Origin: Oceanispirochaeta sp. M1
Lineage (GTDB): Bacteria > Spirochaetota > Spirochaetia > DSM-2461
Length of the DNA stretch: 50,229 nt
Direction: 5' to 3'
NCBI RefSeq assembly: GCF_003346715.1
Contig: NZ_QQPQ01000034.1
Coordinates: 1 to 50,229 of the forward strand
This document shows positions 8,775 to 18,518 of the stretch, one piece after another; position 1 is the first letter of the stretch; each line of letters begins with the position of its first letter. Both the position numbers and the translations under genes were made by a program. The notes below the pieces were generated by a model. That model searched no databases. It had not been told where the DNA came from and was given only the letters and a program-made list of their open reading frames with translations.

Positions 8775-11642
8775 ATGAAATATCTAGTATCATTACCAGA
8801 ATCTACTTCTGATCATTTTCATCAATTGGCTTCTTTAGATAAGGATCAATGGTTCTGTACCTCTGATCCAAATGGTGGCAAGGTTGGTTCCGGTGGTGGA
8901 ACTGCCTGGCTATTGTATGATGCATGGAAAAAGTCTTCTTCTGAATTAAGTTTTTCTCAGTGGATTAGTACAGAGAAAAGAATTTTGATTCATGGTGGGG
9001 GGCAAAGTCGTCGTTTACCGGCATATGCCTCAATGGGGAAATTACTCCTGCCTATGCCTGTCTTTAGATGGGAGAGAGGGCAGAGGTTAAATCAAACGCT
9101 ATTGGATCTTCAAAAACCTCTTCTGGATAGAATCCTCGATGCATCTGCTGATAAATGTCATACTTTGATTGCCAGTGGTGATGCGTATATAAGTACGGAT
9201 GAGTTAATACCTGATCTTCCTGATTCAGATGTTATTTGTTTCGGATTGTCCGTTGATCCCTCTCTTGCATCCCGTCATGGTGTCTTTGTTACTGAGAGAA
9301 ATACCCCTGAATCATTGAAGTATATGCTTCAGAAACCGAGTATTGATACTCTTCGTGATCTGGCTAGGGATAATCTTTTTTTTATCGATATAGGAATCTG
9401 GTTACTTAGCGACAGAGCACTCAATATATTAATGAAAAAATCCGGTTGGCTAGATACTACAAATACATTTCAAAATGGTATTCCTGATTATTATGATATG
9501 TATGGTAATTTTGGCTTGGCATTGGGTGAAAATCCTTTTACTGTTGATGATGATATTTCCTCATTATCTGTAGCCATTAAACAAATACCTAATGGAGCAT
9601 TTTATCATTTAGGAACCAGCCCTGAGATAATCTCTTCTTCCTTGTCTATTCAGAACAAAGTGACAGACCAGAAAGAGATCTGGTCAAAGAATATTAAGCC
9701 TCATCCAGCTATCTTTATCCAGAATTCTGATGTTCAGATTTCTATAAATGAGAATCATGGAAACTTATGGATTGAGAATTCCAATGTTTCTGAAAAGTGG
9801 TCTATCGAGGGTAATCAGCTTCTTACAGGGATTCCGAAGAATAGCTGGAATCTTACACTTCCTGCGGGAATCTCTCTGGATATATCTCCCATCGGTACTG
9901 ATGCTTATGCAATACGCCCTTATGGGATAAGTGATGCATTCAGAGGAAAGCTAGGATCTAAAAGTACAAAATGGATGAGTAAACCATTCCTGAACTGGAT
10001 GGAGGATAGAAATCTTTCAATGACTGATTGTTCGCTGGAACCTGAAGATGATATTCAGGATGCTGCATTGTTTCCCGTATTGTCTGACTTCTCTGATATG
10101 GAAAATGTTATTAAATGGATGCTAAATCCCAAAGAATATAATGCTAGAGACCTTTGGATTAAGTCTTATAGAATGTCAGCTACTGATATTTCTTGTTCAG
10201 TGAATTTTGAAAGATTAGAACAGCAGAGAAAACAGTTTCGGGACATAAATTGGCTTCAGTTGGCTGAAAATAGTGAAAACAGTGTTTTCTTTCAGATAGA
10301 TCTGGATCATGCTGCCCATGAGTTTGCAGAATCTTCTCTAGAAATTCCGGAAAGAGTACTGAATCTTAATAACCCTATCCAAAAAACTCACACTCAGATG
10401 TTTGCTTCCAGGGTTAATAGGTATAAGGGGTTGGATTATAAACATTATTCTGAATCAGCTTTTGAGGTTTTGCAGAATAGTCTGTTAATAAATCTTATTA
10501 ATTCCAAACCAACTCCTATTAAGAATGTTTTTGATGATCAGATTGTGTGGTCACGTAGTCCTGTCAGAATTGACCTTGCCGGTGGATGGACAGATACTCC
10601 TCCCTACAGTGTCCTTTGTGGTGGTAATGTTGTCAATGTCTCTCTTGAGCTTAATGGACAGCCACCTCTTCAGGCTTTTATCAGACCATCTTCTAAAAAA
10701 AAGATAGTACTCAGTTCTATAGATCTTGGAGTAAGAGAAGTTGTAACAAGCTTTGAAGAGTTGAAGGATTTCACCCAGGTAGGTTCTCCCTTTGCAATAC
10801 CTAAGGCCGCTTTGTGCCTTGCTGGCTTTCATCCTGATTTCTGCTCAGATTCTTATCCCGACTTAATCACTCAGCTAAATCAACTAGGCTGTGGTATTGA
10901 AATTTCATTATTGGCAGCCATACCCAAAGGCTCTGGTATGGGTACCAGCTCTATTCTGGCTTCTACCATATTAGGAGCTCTTTCTGATTTCTGTTCTCTT
11001 GACTGGGATCATTTTGAAATTTGCAGCAGGACCCTGGCCTTGGAGCAGTTGTTAACTACTGGAGGAGGCTGGCAGGATCAGTATGGTGGTGTTATTCCCG
11101 GAATTAAACTACTTCAGACTGAGAAGGGATGGAACCAGATTCCAAAGATTCGCTGGTTACCCGATAGGCTTTTTACTGAACCTGAGTATCAATCCTCTAT
11201 GCTTCTATATTATACAGGTATCACCAGAGTTGCTAAAAACTTACTGGCTGAAATTGTAGAAGGTATGTTTTTGAATGAACGAGATCGCATGATGGTTTTG
11301 AAAGAGATGAAACAGCATACTCTGGATACCTGGGAAGCTATTCAATTGGGTGATTTTGAGTTATTCGGTAAGAAAGTGGCTCGTTCCTGGAATCTGAATA
11401 ATCGATTGGATGCAGATACTACAAATCCTGAAATTGAAAAAATCATAGCAATGATAGATGATCTTTCTATCGGGTATAAACTTCCTGGTGCCGGAGGTGG
11501 TGGTTATTTATATATTGTTGCTAAAGATCCAGAAGCAGCTCAAATAATAAAAAAGAGATTGGAAGATAATCCTCTGAATTCTAGAGCACGTTTTGTTCAG
11601 ATGAGGATTTCAAATAAGGGGATGCAAGTCTCCCGATCATAA
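8775..11642 (+). CDS. fkp: Bifunctional L-fucokinase / L-fucose-1-phosphate guanylyltransferase
   Basis: The 955-residue protein matches the length and layout of Bacteroides Fkp. The N-terminal pyrophosphorylase half carries GSGGGTAW (38-45) and [16 protein letters not shown] (74-89). A middle region resembles the beta-helix linker. The C-terminal GHMP kinase half has [18 protein letters not shown] (about 593-610), [15 protein letters not shown] (about 717-731) and [10 protein letters not shown] (about 903-912). It phosphorylates free L-fucose and then makes GDP-L-fucose, the salvage route. The ATG directly follows the fcl stop, with AAGG 6 nt upstream. Its position next to the de novo genes makes the two routes co-expressed. 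Confidence 0.95.
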   Translation: MKYLVSLPESTSDHFHQLASLDKDQWFCTSDPNGGKVGSGGGTAWLLYDAWKKSSSELSFSQWISTEKRILIHGGGQSRRLPAYASMGKLLLPMPVFRWERGQRLNQTLLDLQKPLLDRILDASADKCHTLIASGDAYISTDELIPDLPDSDVICFGLSVDPSLASRHGVFVTERNTPESLKYMLQKPSIDTLRDLARDNLFFIDIGIWLLSDRALNILMKKSGWLDTTNTFQNGIPDYYDMYGNFGLALGENPFTVDDDISSLSVAIKQIPNGAFYHLGTSPEIISSSLSIQNKVTDQKEIWSKNIKPHPAIFIQNSDVQISINENHGNLWIENSNVSEKWSIEGNQLLTGIPKNSWNLTLPAGISLDISPIGTDAYAIRPYGISDAFRGKLGSKSTKWMSKPFLNWMEDRNLSMTDCSLEPEDDIQDAALFPVLSDFSDMENVIKWMLNPKEYNARDLWIKSYRMSATDISCSVNFERLEQQRKQFRDINWLQLAENSENSVFFQIDLDHAAHEFAESSLEIPERVLNLNNPIQKTHTQMFASRVNRYKGLDYKHYSESAFEVLQNSLLINLINSKPTPIKNVFDDQIVWSRSPVRIDLAGGWTDTPPYSVLCGGNVVNVSLELNGQPPLQAFIRPSSKKKIVLSSIDLGVREVVTSFEELKDFTQVGSPFAIPKAALCLAGFHPDFCSDSYPDLITQLNQLGCGIEISLLAAIPKGSGMGTSSILASTILGALSDFCSLDWDHFEICSRTLALEQLLTTGGGWQDQYGGVIPGIKLLQTEKGWNQIPKIRWLPDRLFTEPEYQSSMLLYYTGITRVAKNLLAEIVEGMFLNERDRMMVLKEMKQHTLDTWEAIQLGDFELFGKKVARSWNLNNRLDADTTNPEIEKIIAMIDDLSIGYKLPGAGGGGYLYIVAKDPEAAQIIKKRLEDNPLNSRARFVQMRISNKGMQVSRS

Positions 11643-11653
11643 TTGGAGAATTT

Positions 11654-12529
11654 ATGAAAGCAATAATCTTAGCCGGAGGATCCGGAACTCGTCTCTACCC
11701 TGCAACTAAATCAATTTGTAAGCAATTGCTACCAATTTTTGATAAACCCATGATCTATTATCCTCTATCCACTCTGATGTTGGCTGGGATAAAGGATATT
11801 CTTATTATCTCTACTCCTGCTGATACACCTCGTTTTGAGGAGTTGTTGGGAGATGGTTCTGATTTGGGGATTTCTCTGACTTATGCAGTGCAGGATGCTC
11901 CTAATGGTTTGGCTGAGGCCTTTATCATTGGAAAGGACTTTATTGGTTCTGATTCAGTGGCTCTGGTGTTGGGTGATAACCTGTTTTATGGGCATGATTT
12001 TGCCAAGCTTGTTACAGAGGCAGCCACCTTGAAGAAAGGGGCAACCGTATTCGGTTATTATGTGAATGATCCTGAAAGGTATGGAGTGGCTGAGTTTGCT
12101 TCTGACGGGACAGTTTTGTCTTTGGAAGAAAAACCCTCTCAACCTAAGTCAAATTATGCCGTTGTGGGTCTCTACTTTTATGATAACCAGGTTGTGGATA
12201 TTGCCGCTAATCTTGCACCTTCCCCCCGGGGAGAGCTCGAAATCACCGATGTGAATAAAGAGTATTTGAAACGGGGTGAGTTGAAGGTTGAGCTAATGGG
12301 GCGGGGTTATGCCTGGCTGGATACGGGGACTCATCAGTCTTTGATGGAAGCCTCTCAGTATGTTCAGATTGTAGAGGCCCGTCAGGGACTTAAGATTGCC
12401 TGTATCGAAGAGATCGCCTACAGTAAGGGCTTTATTGATAGGGAGCAGTTTTCAAAATTGGCTGATTCTTTAAAAAAGTCTAGTTATGGTCAGTATCTAA
12501 TTGATATTCTGGAAAGAGAGGATAAGTAG
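11654..12529 (+). CDS. rfbA: Glucose-1-phosphate thymidylyltransferase
   Basis: The 291-residue protein has [20 protein letters not shown] near its N terminus, the conserved nucleotidyl-transfer signature, followed by GDNLFYG and [10 protein letters not shown]. It joins dTTP and glucose-1-phosphate to give dTDP-glucose, the first step of dTDP-L-rhamnose synthesis. GGAG lies 6 nt before the ATG. It begins a four-gene set in the order A-C-D-B with 3-nt spacing or overlaps. Codon and base use are noticeably richer in G+C than in the first 7 kb. Confidence 0.97.
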   Translation: MKAIILAGGSGTRLYPATKSICKQLLPIFDKPMIYYPLSTLMLAGIKDILIISTPADTPRFEELLGDGSDLGISLTYAVQDAPNGLAEAFIIGKDFIGSDSVALVLGDNLFYGHDFAKLVTEAATLKKGATVFGYYVNDPERYGVAEFASDGTVLSLEEKPSQPKSNYAVVGLYFYDNQVVDIAANLAPSPRGELEITDVNKEYLKRGELKVELMGRGYAWLDTGTHQSLMEASQYVQIVEARQGLKIACIEEIAYSKGFIDREQFSKLADSLKKSSYGQYLIDILEREDK

Positions 12530-12532
12530 TTT

Positions 12533-13084
12533 ATGCCATTTGATTTTAAAGAAACTTCTATTCCAGGAGTTATAATTATACAGCCCCGGAAATTTGGGGA
12601 TGATCGTGGTTTCTTTATGGAAACCTATAAGCAGAGTGATTTTGTAGCTGCAGGGATTACAGAATCCTTTTGTCAGGATAATCATTCTTTATCTTCTAAG
12701 GGAGTGTTGCGGGGGGTTCATTTTCAGAGTGCTCCCCATGCCCAGGGTAAGCTTCTTCGTGTTCTTGCTGGTGCTGTGTGGGATGTGGCTGTGGATTTGA
12801 TTCCCGGTTCACCTACCTTTGGACAGCATGTGGGGGTTGAATTGACAGGGGAGAATGGAACCATGTTCTATATCCCCCCCGGTTTTGGTCATGGATTTTT
12901 AACACTCTCTGATAACACTCACTTCCTTTATAAATGTACCGAAGAATATGCTCCTTCCTCTGACGGAGGAGTGAAGTGGGATGATCCTGATCTGGCTGTG
13001 AAGTGGCCCTTGCAAACAGGTCAGGTTCCTCTTGTCTCTGATAAGGATGCAATTCTGCCCTATTTAAAGGATCTTTCATTATGA
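12533..13084 (+). CDS. rfbC: dTDP-4-dehydrorhamnose 3,5-epimerase
   Basis: The 183-residue cupin-fold enzyme contains the family motifs DDRGFFMETY, QDNHSLSSKGVLRGVHFQ (catalytic His region), AVWDVAVDLIPGSPTFG and YIPPGFGHGF. It epimerises dTDP-4-keto-6-deoxyglucose at C3 and C5. It starts 3 nt after rfbA and overlaps rfbD through ATGA. Length is normal for the family. Confidence 0.96.
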   Translation: MPFDFKETSIPGVIIIQPRKFGDDRGFFMETYKQSDFVAAGITESFCQDNHSLSSKGVLRGVHFQSAPHAQGKLLRVLAGAVWDVAVDLIPGSPTFGQHVGVELTGENGTMFYIPPGFGHGFLTLSDNTHFLYKCTEEYAPSSDGGVKWDDPDLAVKWPLQTGQVPLVSDKDAILPYLKDLSL

Positions 13085-13950
13085 TCTGGCTTATCGGGAA
13101 TAAAGGGATGCTGGGGCAGGATCTTGAAAAAAAACTTTCTGGTTTGGATTGTATCGGAACAGATAGAGAAGTCTCTATTCTCGAAGCTGATGCTTTGAAG
13201 GCCTTTGTTGTTGACAAAGATATATCCTTTATTATCAACTGCTCGGCCTATACGGCGGTGGATAAGGCCGAAGAAGATGTAAAGGCCGCCTATGCCATTA
13301 ACCGGGATGGGGTAGGGAATATAGCAAGACTCGCTGCTGACTTGGATGTTCCCCTTCTTCATATATCAACAGACTATGTATTTGACGGTTCCAGTTCAGT
13401 TCCTTTGAATGAAGAAACTCCTACTGGACCCGTTGCTGTATATGGGGCCAGTAAACTGGCGGGTGAAGAGCTGATCCGTTCTCTCTGTACCAGGTATTTT
13501 ATCATCCGGACGGCCTGGCTTTATGGCCAGTATGGACCCAACTTTGTTTATACCATGATAAAGCTTATGAATAAGCTTGAAACTTTGAAGGTTGTGGATG
13601 ATCAGGTCGGTTCTCCCACCTGGACCCGGGATCTCACAGGACTGATCAAGTTGATTGTAGGTAGTGGATCTGCTGACTACGGAACTTATCATCTCTCGGG
13701 AGAAGGGGAGTGCAGCTGGTTCGGTTTTGCCTCCGAGATTTATACTCTGGGGAAAGAATTGGGACTTATCGAGGGTGAATGTTCTCTTGTTCCCTGTAGC
13801 TCTGAAGAGTTTCCAAGCCCCGCAAAACGTCCAGCCTATTCCCTTATGTCTAAAGATAAGGTACGGACTGTATTGGATTATAATGTTCCCATGTGGCAGG
13901 ATTCATTAAACTCTTTTTTAAAAGGAATTAAAGCAGATGACATCATCTAG
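13081..13950 (+). CDS. rfbD: dTDP-4-dehydrorhamnose reductase
   Basis: The 289-residue Rossmann-fold reductase has GNKGMLGQDL at its N terminus, NCSAYTAVDKAEED, STDYVFDG, a YGASK active-site motif and RTAWLYG. It uses NAD(P)H to finish dTDP-L-rhamnose. The start overlaps the rfbC stop (ATGA), and its last 14 bases overlap rfbB, so the four genes are tightly coupled. Confidence 0.97.
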   Translation: MIWLIGNKGMLGQDLEKKLSGLDCIGTDREVSILEADALKAFVVDKDISFIINCSAYTAVDKAEEDVKAAYAINRDGVGNIARLAADLDVPLLHISTDYVFDGSSSVPLNEETPTGPVAVYGASKLAGEELIRSLCTRYFIIRTAWLYGQYGPNFVYTMIKLMNKLETLKVVDDQVGSPTWTRDLTGLIKLIVGSGSADYGTYHLSGEGECSWFGFASEIYTLGKELGLIEGECSLVPCSSEEFPSPAKRPAYSLMSKDKVRTVLDYNVPMWQDSLNSFLKGIKADDII

Positions 13951-15016
13951 ATCATTTAAAAATATACTCGTCACCGGGGGTGCCGGGTTTATCGGTAGTA
14001 ATCTTATCAGGGTATTACTGACAAAGTCTGATTTTACCGGGCGGATTATCAATCTGGATAAACTTACATATGCGGGCAATGCCTCTTCATTGGACGATGT
14101 GGCTTCTCAGTTTCCCTCCCGTTATGTCTTTAAACAGGGTGATATATGTGATAGAGAATTTGTGGATTCTTTATTTAAAGAATATGATATAGACAGTGTC
14201 TGTCACTTAGCCGCCGAGAGTCATGTGGACCGCTCCATTGAGGGGCCTGAGGCCTTTATTACGACCAATGTAAACGGAACCTTTACCCTCCTGGATGTAG
14301 CCCGGAAGGCCTGGGATGGTTCCTATGATGGGAAATTATTCCACCATGTGTCTACAGATGAGGTTTATGGATCTCTGGGAGACACAGGGTATTTCTTTGA
14401 GGATACTCCCTATGATCCCCGCAGTCCTTATTCAGCCTCTAAAGCCTCCTCGGATCATCTGGTGATGGCCTATTACCATACCTATGGAATGCCTATCACC
14501 ATGACCAACTGTTCCAATAACTACGGACCCTATCAGTTCCCTGAGAAGCTTATACCCGTGATGATTGAGAATATGCTTCAGGGGAAGGCTCTGCCTGTGT
14601 ATGGAGATGGAAAGAACATCCGGGACTGGCTCTATGTGGAAGACCATAACTCCGCCGTCTGGGCCGTCATGCAGGGCGGAAGGCTGGGTGAAACCTATAA
14701 CATCGGCGGGGAGAACGAGTGGGAGAATATCAAGCTTGTTCATACCCTCTGTGATGTTGTGGCCGATGAGGCCGGGCTGGATGCTTCTTCATTAAAGGGA
14801 TTGATCTCCTATGTGAAAGACCGCCCCGGTCATGACCAGAGATATGCCATCAATTGTGACAAGCTTAAGAATGAATTGGGCTGGAAACAGTCCCTGGATT
14901 TTGAAGAGGGCTTGCAGAAGACGGTGCGCTGGTATCTGGATAACAGGAAGTGGATCGAGAATATAACAAGTGGTGAATATCTTAAATGGATGGAAAAGAA
15001 CTATAAAGGACGTTAA
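13937..15016 (+). CDS. rfbB: dTDP-glucose 4,6-dehydratase
   Basis: The 359-residue protein carries VTGGAGFIGSNLIR, HLAAESHVDRSIEGP, STDEVYGSLG, the catalytic YSASKASSDH and NCSNNYGPYQFPEKLIP, all diagnostic of RmlB. It converts dTDP-glucose to the 4-keto-6-deoxy form, the second step of the pathway even though it is last in gene order. No terminator follows; the Wzi-like gene starts 25 nt later, so the operon may continue. Confidence 0.97.
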   Translation: MTSSRSFKNILVTGGAGFIGSNLIRVLLTKSDFTGRIINLDKLTYAGNASSLDDVASQFPSRYVFKQGDICDREFVDSLFKEYDIDSVCHLAAESHVDRSIEGPEAFITTNVNGTFTLLDVARKAWDGSYDGKLFHHVSTDEVYGSLGDTGYFFEDTPYDPRSPYSASKASSDHLVMAYYHTYGMPITMTNCSNNYGPYQFPEKLIPVMIENMLQGKALPVYGDGKNIRDWLYVEDHNSAVWAVMQGGRLGETYNIGGENEWENIKLVHTLCDVVADEAGLDASSLKGLISYVKDRPGHDQRYAINCDKLKNELGWKQSLDFEEGLQKTVRWYLDNRKWIENITSGEYLKWMEKNYKGR

Positions 15017-15041
15017 TACAATTAATATTATTGGAGGCGTC

Positions 15042-16610
15042 ATGAAACGTCCGGCATTGATTCTTATACTAATTATTCTACCAATATTCTTGATATCCGC
15101 CGATATGAACTTTCGCGGCATCTATTCTGATTACCTCTTCTACAGTGAACTATCGGGTGAGCAGGAAGGGACCTCTCTTATGTTTCATAGTTTCAGTACC
15201 GATGCTGGTCGTACTGATTTTTCCTGGGGAGACAGAAGTTTTACCTCCCCCCTGGTAGAAACAAAACTGGGTACACTGAGAATTATGGACCCCGAAACAT
15301 TCTTTTCCTACAATAGCTATAGAGCCTATGGACACAACGATGGAGCCCTCTGGCAGGGGAAAGGTTTTAACAATGTCACGGCCTTTGGAATGGACTGGAT
15401 GAACGACTGGTTTTCTATCCGTCTCTATCCTGAAGTCTGGTGGGCTCAGAATGCAGACTATGATATTGTCTCGACAAGCGAAAGTTCCGGCTGGGGTGAC
15501 TGGTGGGACGGCAGGGGTTATGACCGTCTTCAGCGCCAGGGGGATGACTTCCTCTATGATTTTAACTGGGGGCAGAGTGATCTCCGCCTTTACTGGGAAG
15601 ACTATCTGACCTTTGGTTTCTCAAACGAAGAAGTCGTCATTGGCAGCGGCCGTGAGAACAACATCCTTCTGAGTGACAATGCAGGAGGCTTTCCCCATTT
15701 TGATATGGGAACCTATCGTCCTCAGGAGATCTGGAAGCTTGGAACCTTTGAAACCCGCTTCTTTTGGGGATTTTTAGAAGAGTCTGATTATTATGATGAT
15801 AATCCCGATAATGACACTGCCTGGTTTTCTGGAATGACCATTGGCTATAGTCCCTCTTTTGTTCCAGGTTTGACTCTGGGAGCCACCCATCAGTATTACA
15901 AACCCCTGCAGTATTGGAATGCTCTGGATCTTGTGGCCGCCGTACCTGTTTTCAGCAGCAATAAACCCGGAGCAGATGATGATGAAGACGGCATGATCTC
16001 TCTGGATTTTAATTGGATTTTTCCAAAAGTCGGGTTCACTGTTTATGGAGAGTGGGCCAATAACGACTATTCCCATCCCATTACCTCCCCTGAACACACT
16101 TCGGCACAGGTGCTGGGTCTCTCTCAGATTCTTAAAACATGGAATCCTGGACAGAAACTGACCCTCTCCTTCGAACATGCCAATCTGGCTCAGACTCGTA
16201 CCACAAAAGTACGTTCTGCAGGCCCCTGGTATCGCCATGGATTTGCAGGGTGGACCCAAGGCTACAGTCATGACGGACAGATCCCCGGGGCATGGATTGG
16301 ACCCGGCTCAAACAGCCAGTGGATTAACTTTTCCTACTATCACAATAAGGGGATGGTTGGTCTTGAATATACCCGTATCTGCTATGACAGTGACTACTTC
16401 TATAATGTAATAATCAACGACCCGGACTACAACAAATCAACATTCGGTCAGTTTATAGATAATGATATAAGCATAGATGCTCTCTATTTTCTGGGAAACT
16501 GGAATCTGTACGGAAAGGCTACTCTTCTATATACTAACAATGAGAATTGGGCCTGGCAGGAAAATCTATTTCATTTCCATTTTGAGACTGGCCTCTCTTA
16601 TTCATTCTGA
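15042..16610 (+). CDS. Wzi-family outer-membrane capsule assembly protein
   Basis: I start the 522-residue protein at the ATG at 15042, with GGAGG 4 nt upstream and a clear signal peptide (MKRPALILILIILPIFLISA). The mature part is rich in aromatic, alternating strands, as in an outer-membrane barrel. Motifs match the Wzi capsule-assembly family: NDGALWQGKGFN, a GDDFLYDFNWGQSDLRLYWE stretch, and VVIGSGRENNILLSDNAGG followed by FPHFDMGT. In E. coli, Wzi is a surface lectin that anchors group 1 capsule. Its place directly after the rhamnose genes suggests it retains the polymer made by this locus. No wza or wzc is visible in the window. Confidence 0.75.
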   Translation: MKRPALILILIILPIFLISADMNFRGIYSDYLFYSELSGEQEGTSLMFHSFSTDAGRTDFSWGDRSFTSPLVETKLGTLRIMDPETFFSYNSYRAYGHNDGALWQGKGFNNVTAFGMDWMNDWFSIRLYPEVWWAQNADYDIVSTSESSGWGDWWDGRGYDRLQRQGDDFLYDFNWGQSDLRLYWEDYLTFGFSNEEVVIGSGRENNILLSDNAGGFPHFDMGTYRPQEIWKLGTFETRFFWGFLEESDYYDDNPDNDTAWFSGMTIGYSPSFVPGLTLGATHQYYKPLQYWNALDLVAAVPVFSSNKPGADDDEDGMISLDFNWIFPKVGFTVYGEWANNDYSHPITSPEHTSAQVLGLSQILKTWNPGQKLTLSFEHANLAQTRTTKVRSAGPWYRHGFAGWTQGYSHDGQIPGAWIGPGSNSQWINFSYYHNKGMVGLEYTRICYDSDYFYNVIINDPDYNKSTFGQFIDNDISIDALYFLGNWNLYGKATLLYTNNENWAWQENLFHFHFETGLSYSF

Positions 16611-16622
16611 TCCGGAGGAACC

Positions 16623-17546
16623 ATGTCCGATTCTATCACCGTATTTACCGCCGCCTACAACTATGGCGAATATCTACACCGTGTTTATACAAGCCTGGAG
16701 GCACAGAGTTACAAAAACTTTGAATGGGTCATAGTCGATGACTGTTCCACCGATAATACCCGGGAAGTGGTGGAAAGCTGGCTTCAGGATAAGAATGATT
16801 TTCCTATCAGATATTTCCGGCAGTCTGAAAATAAAGGCAAGATGGCCGCCATGAACAGGGGTGTGCGTGAAGCCTCATACGAACTCTTTATCAGTATAGA
16901 TGCGGATGACGAGCTCATGCCCGATGCTCTTGCTATCTATATGAAGCATTGGGATTCAATTGATAAAGAGACAAGACTGGGACTTTCAGCCCTTGTGGGG
17001 CTATGTAAAGATCAGCATGGTGAGCTTGTGGGGAACAAATTCCCCAGTGATCCTCTTATTGCCGACTTTTATGAGACCACATTCAAATATAAGATCGTCG
17101 GAGATAAGCTTGAGATGTACCGGACGGCGGTGCTCAGGGAATTTCCCTATTATGAGGGTGTTGACCGTCATGTTATCCATTCGGCAACCTACTTTGATAT
17201 GGCCGAGAAATATAAACTTTACTGTTTCAATGAAATTGTAAGGATCTATTACAGAGATGAAGATGGTAAAGTTCCCCTTTCCAAAAGAACAAAGAAACTT
17301 CGCTTCCTGAAAGGGCGGCAGTACTATGCGGAGATGCGTATTAATAAATATTTTCCCCGCATCCCTTCAGTAAAATTTAAATTTTTAACTTTTATCTCCT
17401 ATACCCGTTACTCCTGGCACATCGGTATCAGCCTTTCAGAGATGATGCAGAGGATCGAGAAAGGAAAGAATAAAGTAGCATTTATTGCAATACTCCCCCT
17501 CTCTTTGAGCTTAATAGTCATGGATAAGATTCAGAAAAGGGCCTAA
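16623..17546 (+). CDS. Glycosyltransferase family 2
   Basis: The 307-residue protein has an N-terminal GT-A domain: ITVFTAAYNYGEYLHRVYTS, WVIVDDCSTDNT, ENKGKMAAMNRG and the metal site ISIDADDELMP. The C-terminal hundred residues are basic and amphipathic and may attach to the membrane. A GGAGG site precedes the ATG by 4 nt. It is separated from the Wzi-like gene by 12 nt and ends in a 4-nt convergent overlap with the minus-strand GT2, so transcription units meet here. Acceptor and donor unknown. Confidence 0.85.
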   Translation: MSDSITVFTAAYNYGEYLHRVYTSLEAQSYKNFEWVIVDDCSTDNTREVVESWLQDKNDFPIRYFRQSENKGKMAAMNRGVREASYELFISIDADDELMPDALAIYMKHWDSIDKETRLGLSALVGLCKDQHGELVGNKFPSDPLIADFYETTFKYKIVGDKLEMYRTAVLREFPYYEGVDRHVIHSATYFDMAEKYKLYCFNEIVRIYYRDEDGKVPLSKRTKKLRFLKGRQYYAEMRINKYFPRIPSVKFKFLTFISYTRYSWHIGISLSEMMQRIEKGKNKVAFIAILPLSLSLIVMDKIQKRA

Positions 17547-18397
17547 TCTCTTTTCAGTTCCTTAAGGAGAATCCTTTTACTGTCCCCGTCTTTTCCCCTT
17601 AAATTACCGATAAAGAGGGAAAGTGAAACACAGAATCTCTTGTAGGGAATTAAATACTTCTTCCCAAATTTCCTTGCATAGAGTCTCAGTGAATCGGCAT
17701 ACCAGCTGATACCATTCTTATTATAGCTTTTACCTTCATGGTGAATGATTTTAAAACCCTTGCTCAGTACAGTGGGATTATACTTTTTCTTCAAAATCAA
17801 TGAGCTCCGAAGGTCATTCTCTTCGAAAAATAGAAAATATCTTTGATCGAATTGATCAGCTTCATTGAACAGCTTTTTTTTAATCATAAAAGCAGCACCC
17901 GAAATATAGAGTCTTCGGGATATTCTTTGATCCTTTGAAAATATTCTTTTGTATAAACTCCCATAGAGTTTTTTGGGGAGGATGAAGTCAATTTCAGGGA
18001 TGTATTTCAAAGGCTTACAGAAGCTCCCGTCAGGATAAAAAAGGGGGAATCCAGTTATGGAATCCTCCGATTTCTCAAACTGTTTTAAGACGGCGGCTCT
18101 GTCAAACTCTTCAATCACCGTGTCAGGGTTCAGGAAGAAAAGAATATCCCCCTGTGATTGATCCGCTCCAAAGTTATTCCCACCCCCGAAGCCGCTATTT
18201 TCCGGGTTGCTTATAAAGTATACATTCGGAAAAAGAGTCTTATACTCTTTTATATCAACATCCTCAGGATGATTATCCACAACAATTATTTCATCATTAG
18301 GGAAAAATCGCTGTACAGAATTTAGACAATCAACTAATATTTCACCACTTTGATACGTTACAATGATTACAGAGATTTTTTTGAATTGATTTTCCAT
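17543..18397 (-). CDS. Glycosyltransferase family 2, rhamnosyltransferase-like
   Basis: The 284-residue GT-A enzyme has SVIIVTYQSGEILVDCLNSV, IIVVDNHPEDVD, NSGFGGGNNFGADQSQG and LFFLNPDTVIE. The NxGFGxGNN and LNPD patterns are typical of the WbbL/RfbF rhamnosyltransferase branch, which suits the nearby dTDP-rhamnose genes. AGGAG lies about 5 nt before the ATG. It is a single-gene minus unit, oriented against both neighbours, which suggests separate acquisition. Confidence 0.8.
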   Translation of the reverse strand: MENQFKKISVIIVTYQSGEILVDCLNSVQRFFPNDEIIVVDNHPEDVDIKEYKTLFPNVYFISNPENSGFGGGNNFGADQSQGDILFFLNPDTVIEEFDRAAVLKQFEKSEDSITGFPLFYPDGSFCKPLKYIPEIDFILPKKLYGSLYKRIFSKDQRISRRLYISGAAFMIKKKLFNEADQFDQRYFLFFEENDLRSSLILKKKYNPTVLSKGFKIIHHEGKSYNKNGISWYADSLRLYARKFGKKYLIPYKRFCVSLSLFIGNLRGKDGDSKRILLKELKRD

Positions 18398-18452
18398 AGA
18401 GACTCCTGGATCATATTGATATATTGAAGATAATTATTTGCATCCATATATG

Positions 18453-18481
18453 TTACTAAATCTTGTATTAAATTTTATAAT
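18453..18481 (+). promoter_or_regulatory. Candidate sigma-70 promoter for the GT-B-like gene
   Basis: A perfect TATAAT at 18476-18481 is preceded 17 nt upstream by a weak TTACTA. Transcription would begin near 18488, downstream of an in-frame ATG at 18483 but upstream of the AAGGAG site, which supports the GTG start at 18519. Confidence 0.4.
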
Positions 18482-18518
18482 AATGACTGAAAAAATTAAA
18501 GCAATCAAGGAGATATTA

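Noticed and set aside
14970-15041. Longer N terminus for the Wzi-like protein
   Set aside because: It would overlap rfbB and bury the signal peptide; GGAGG points to the ATG at 15042.
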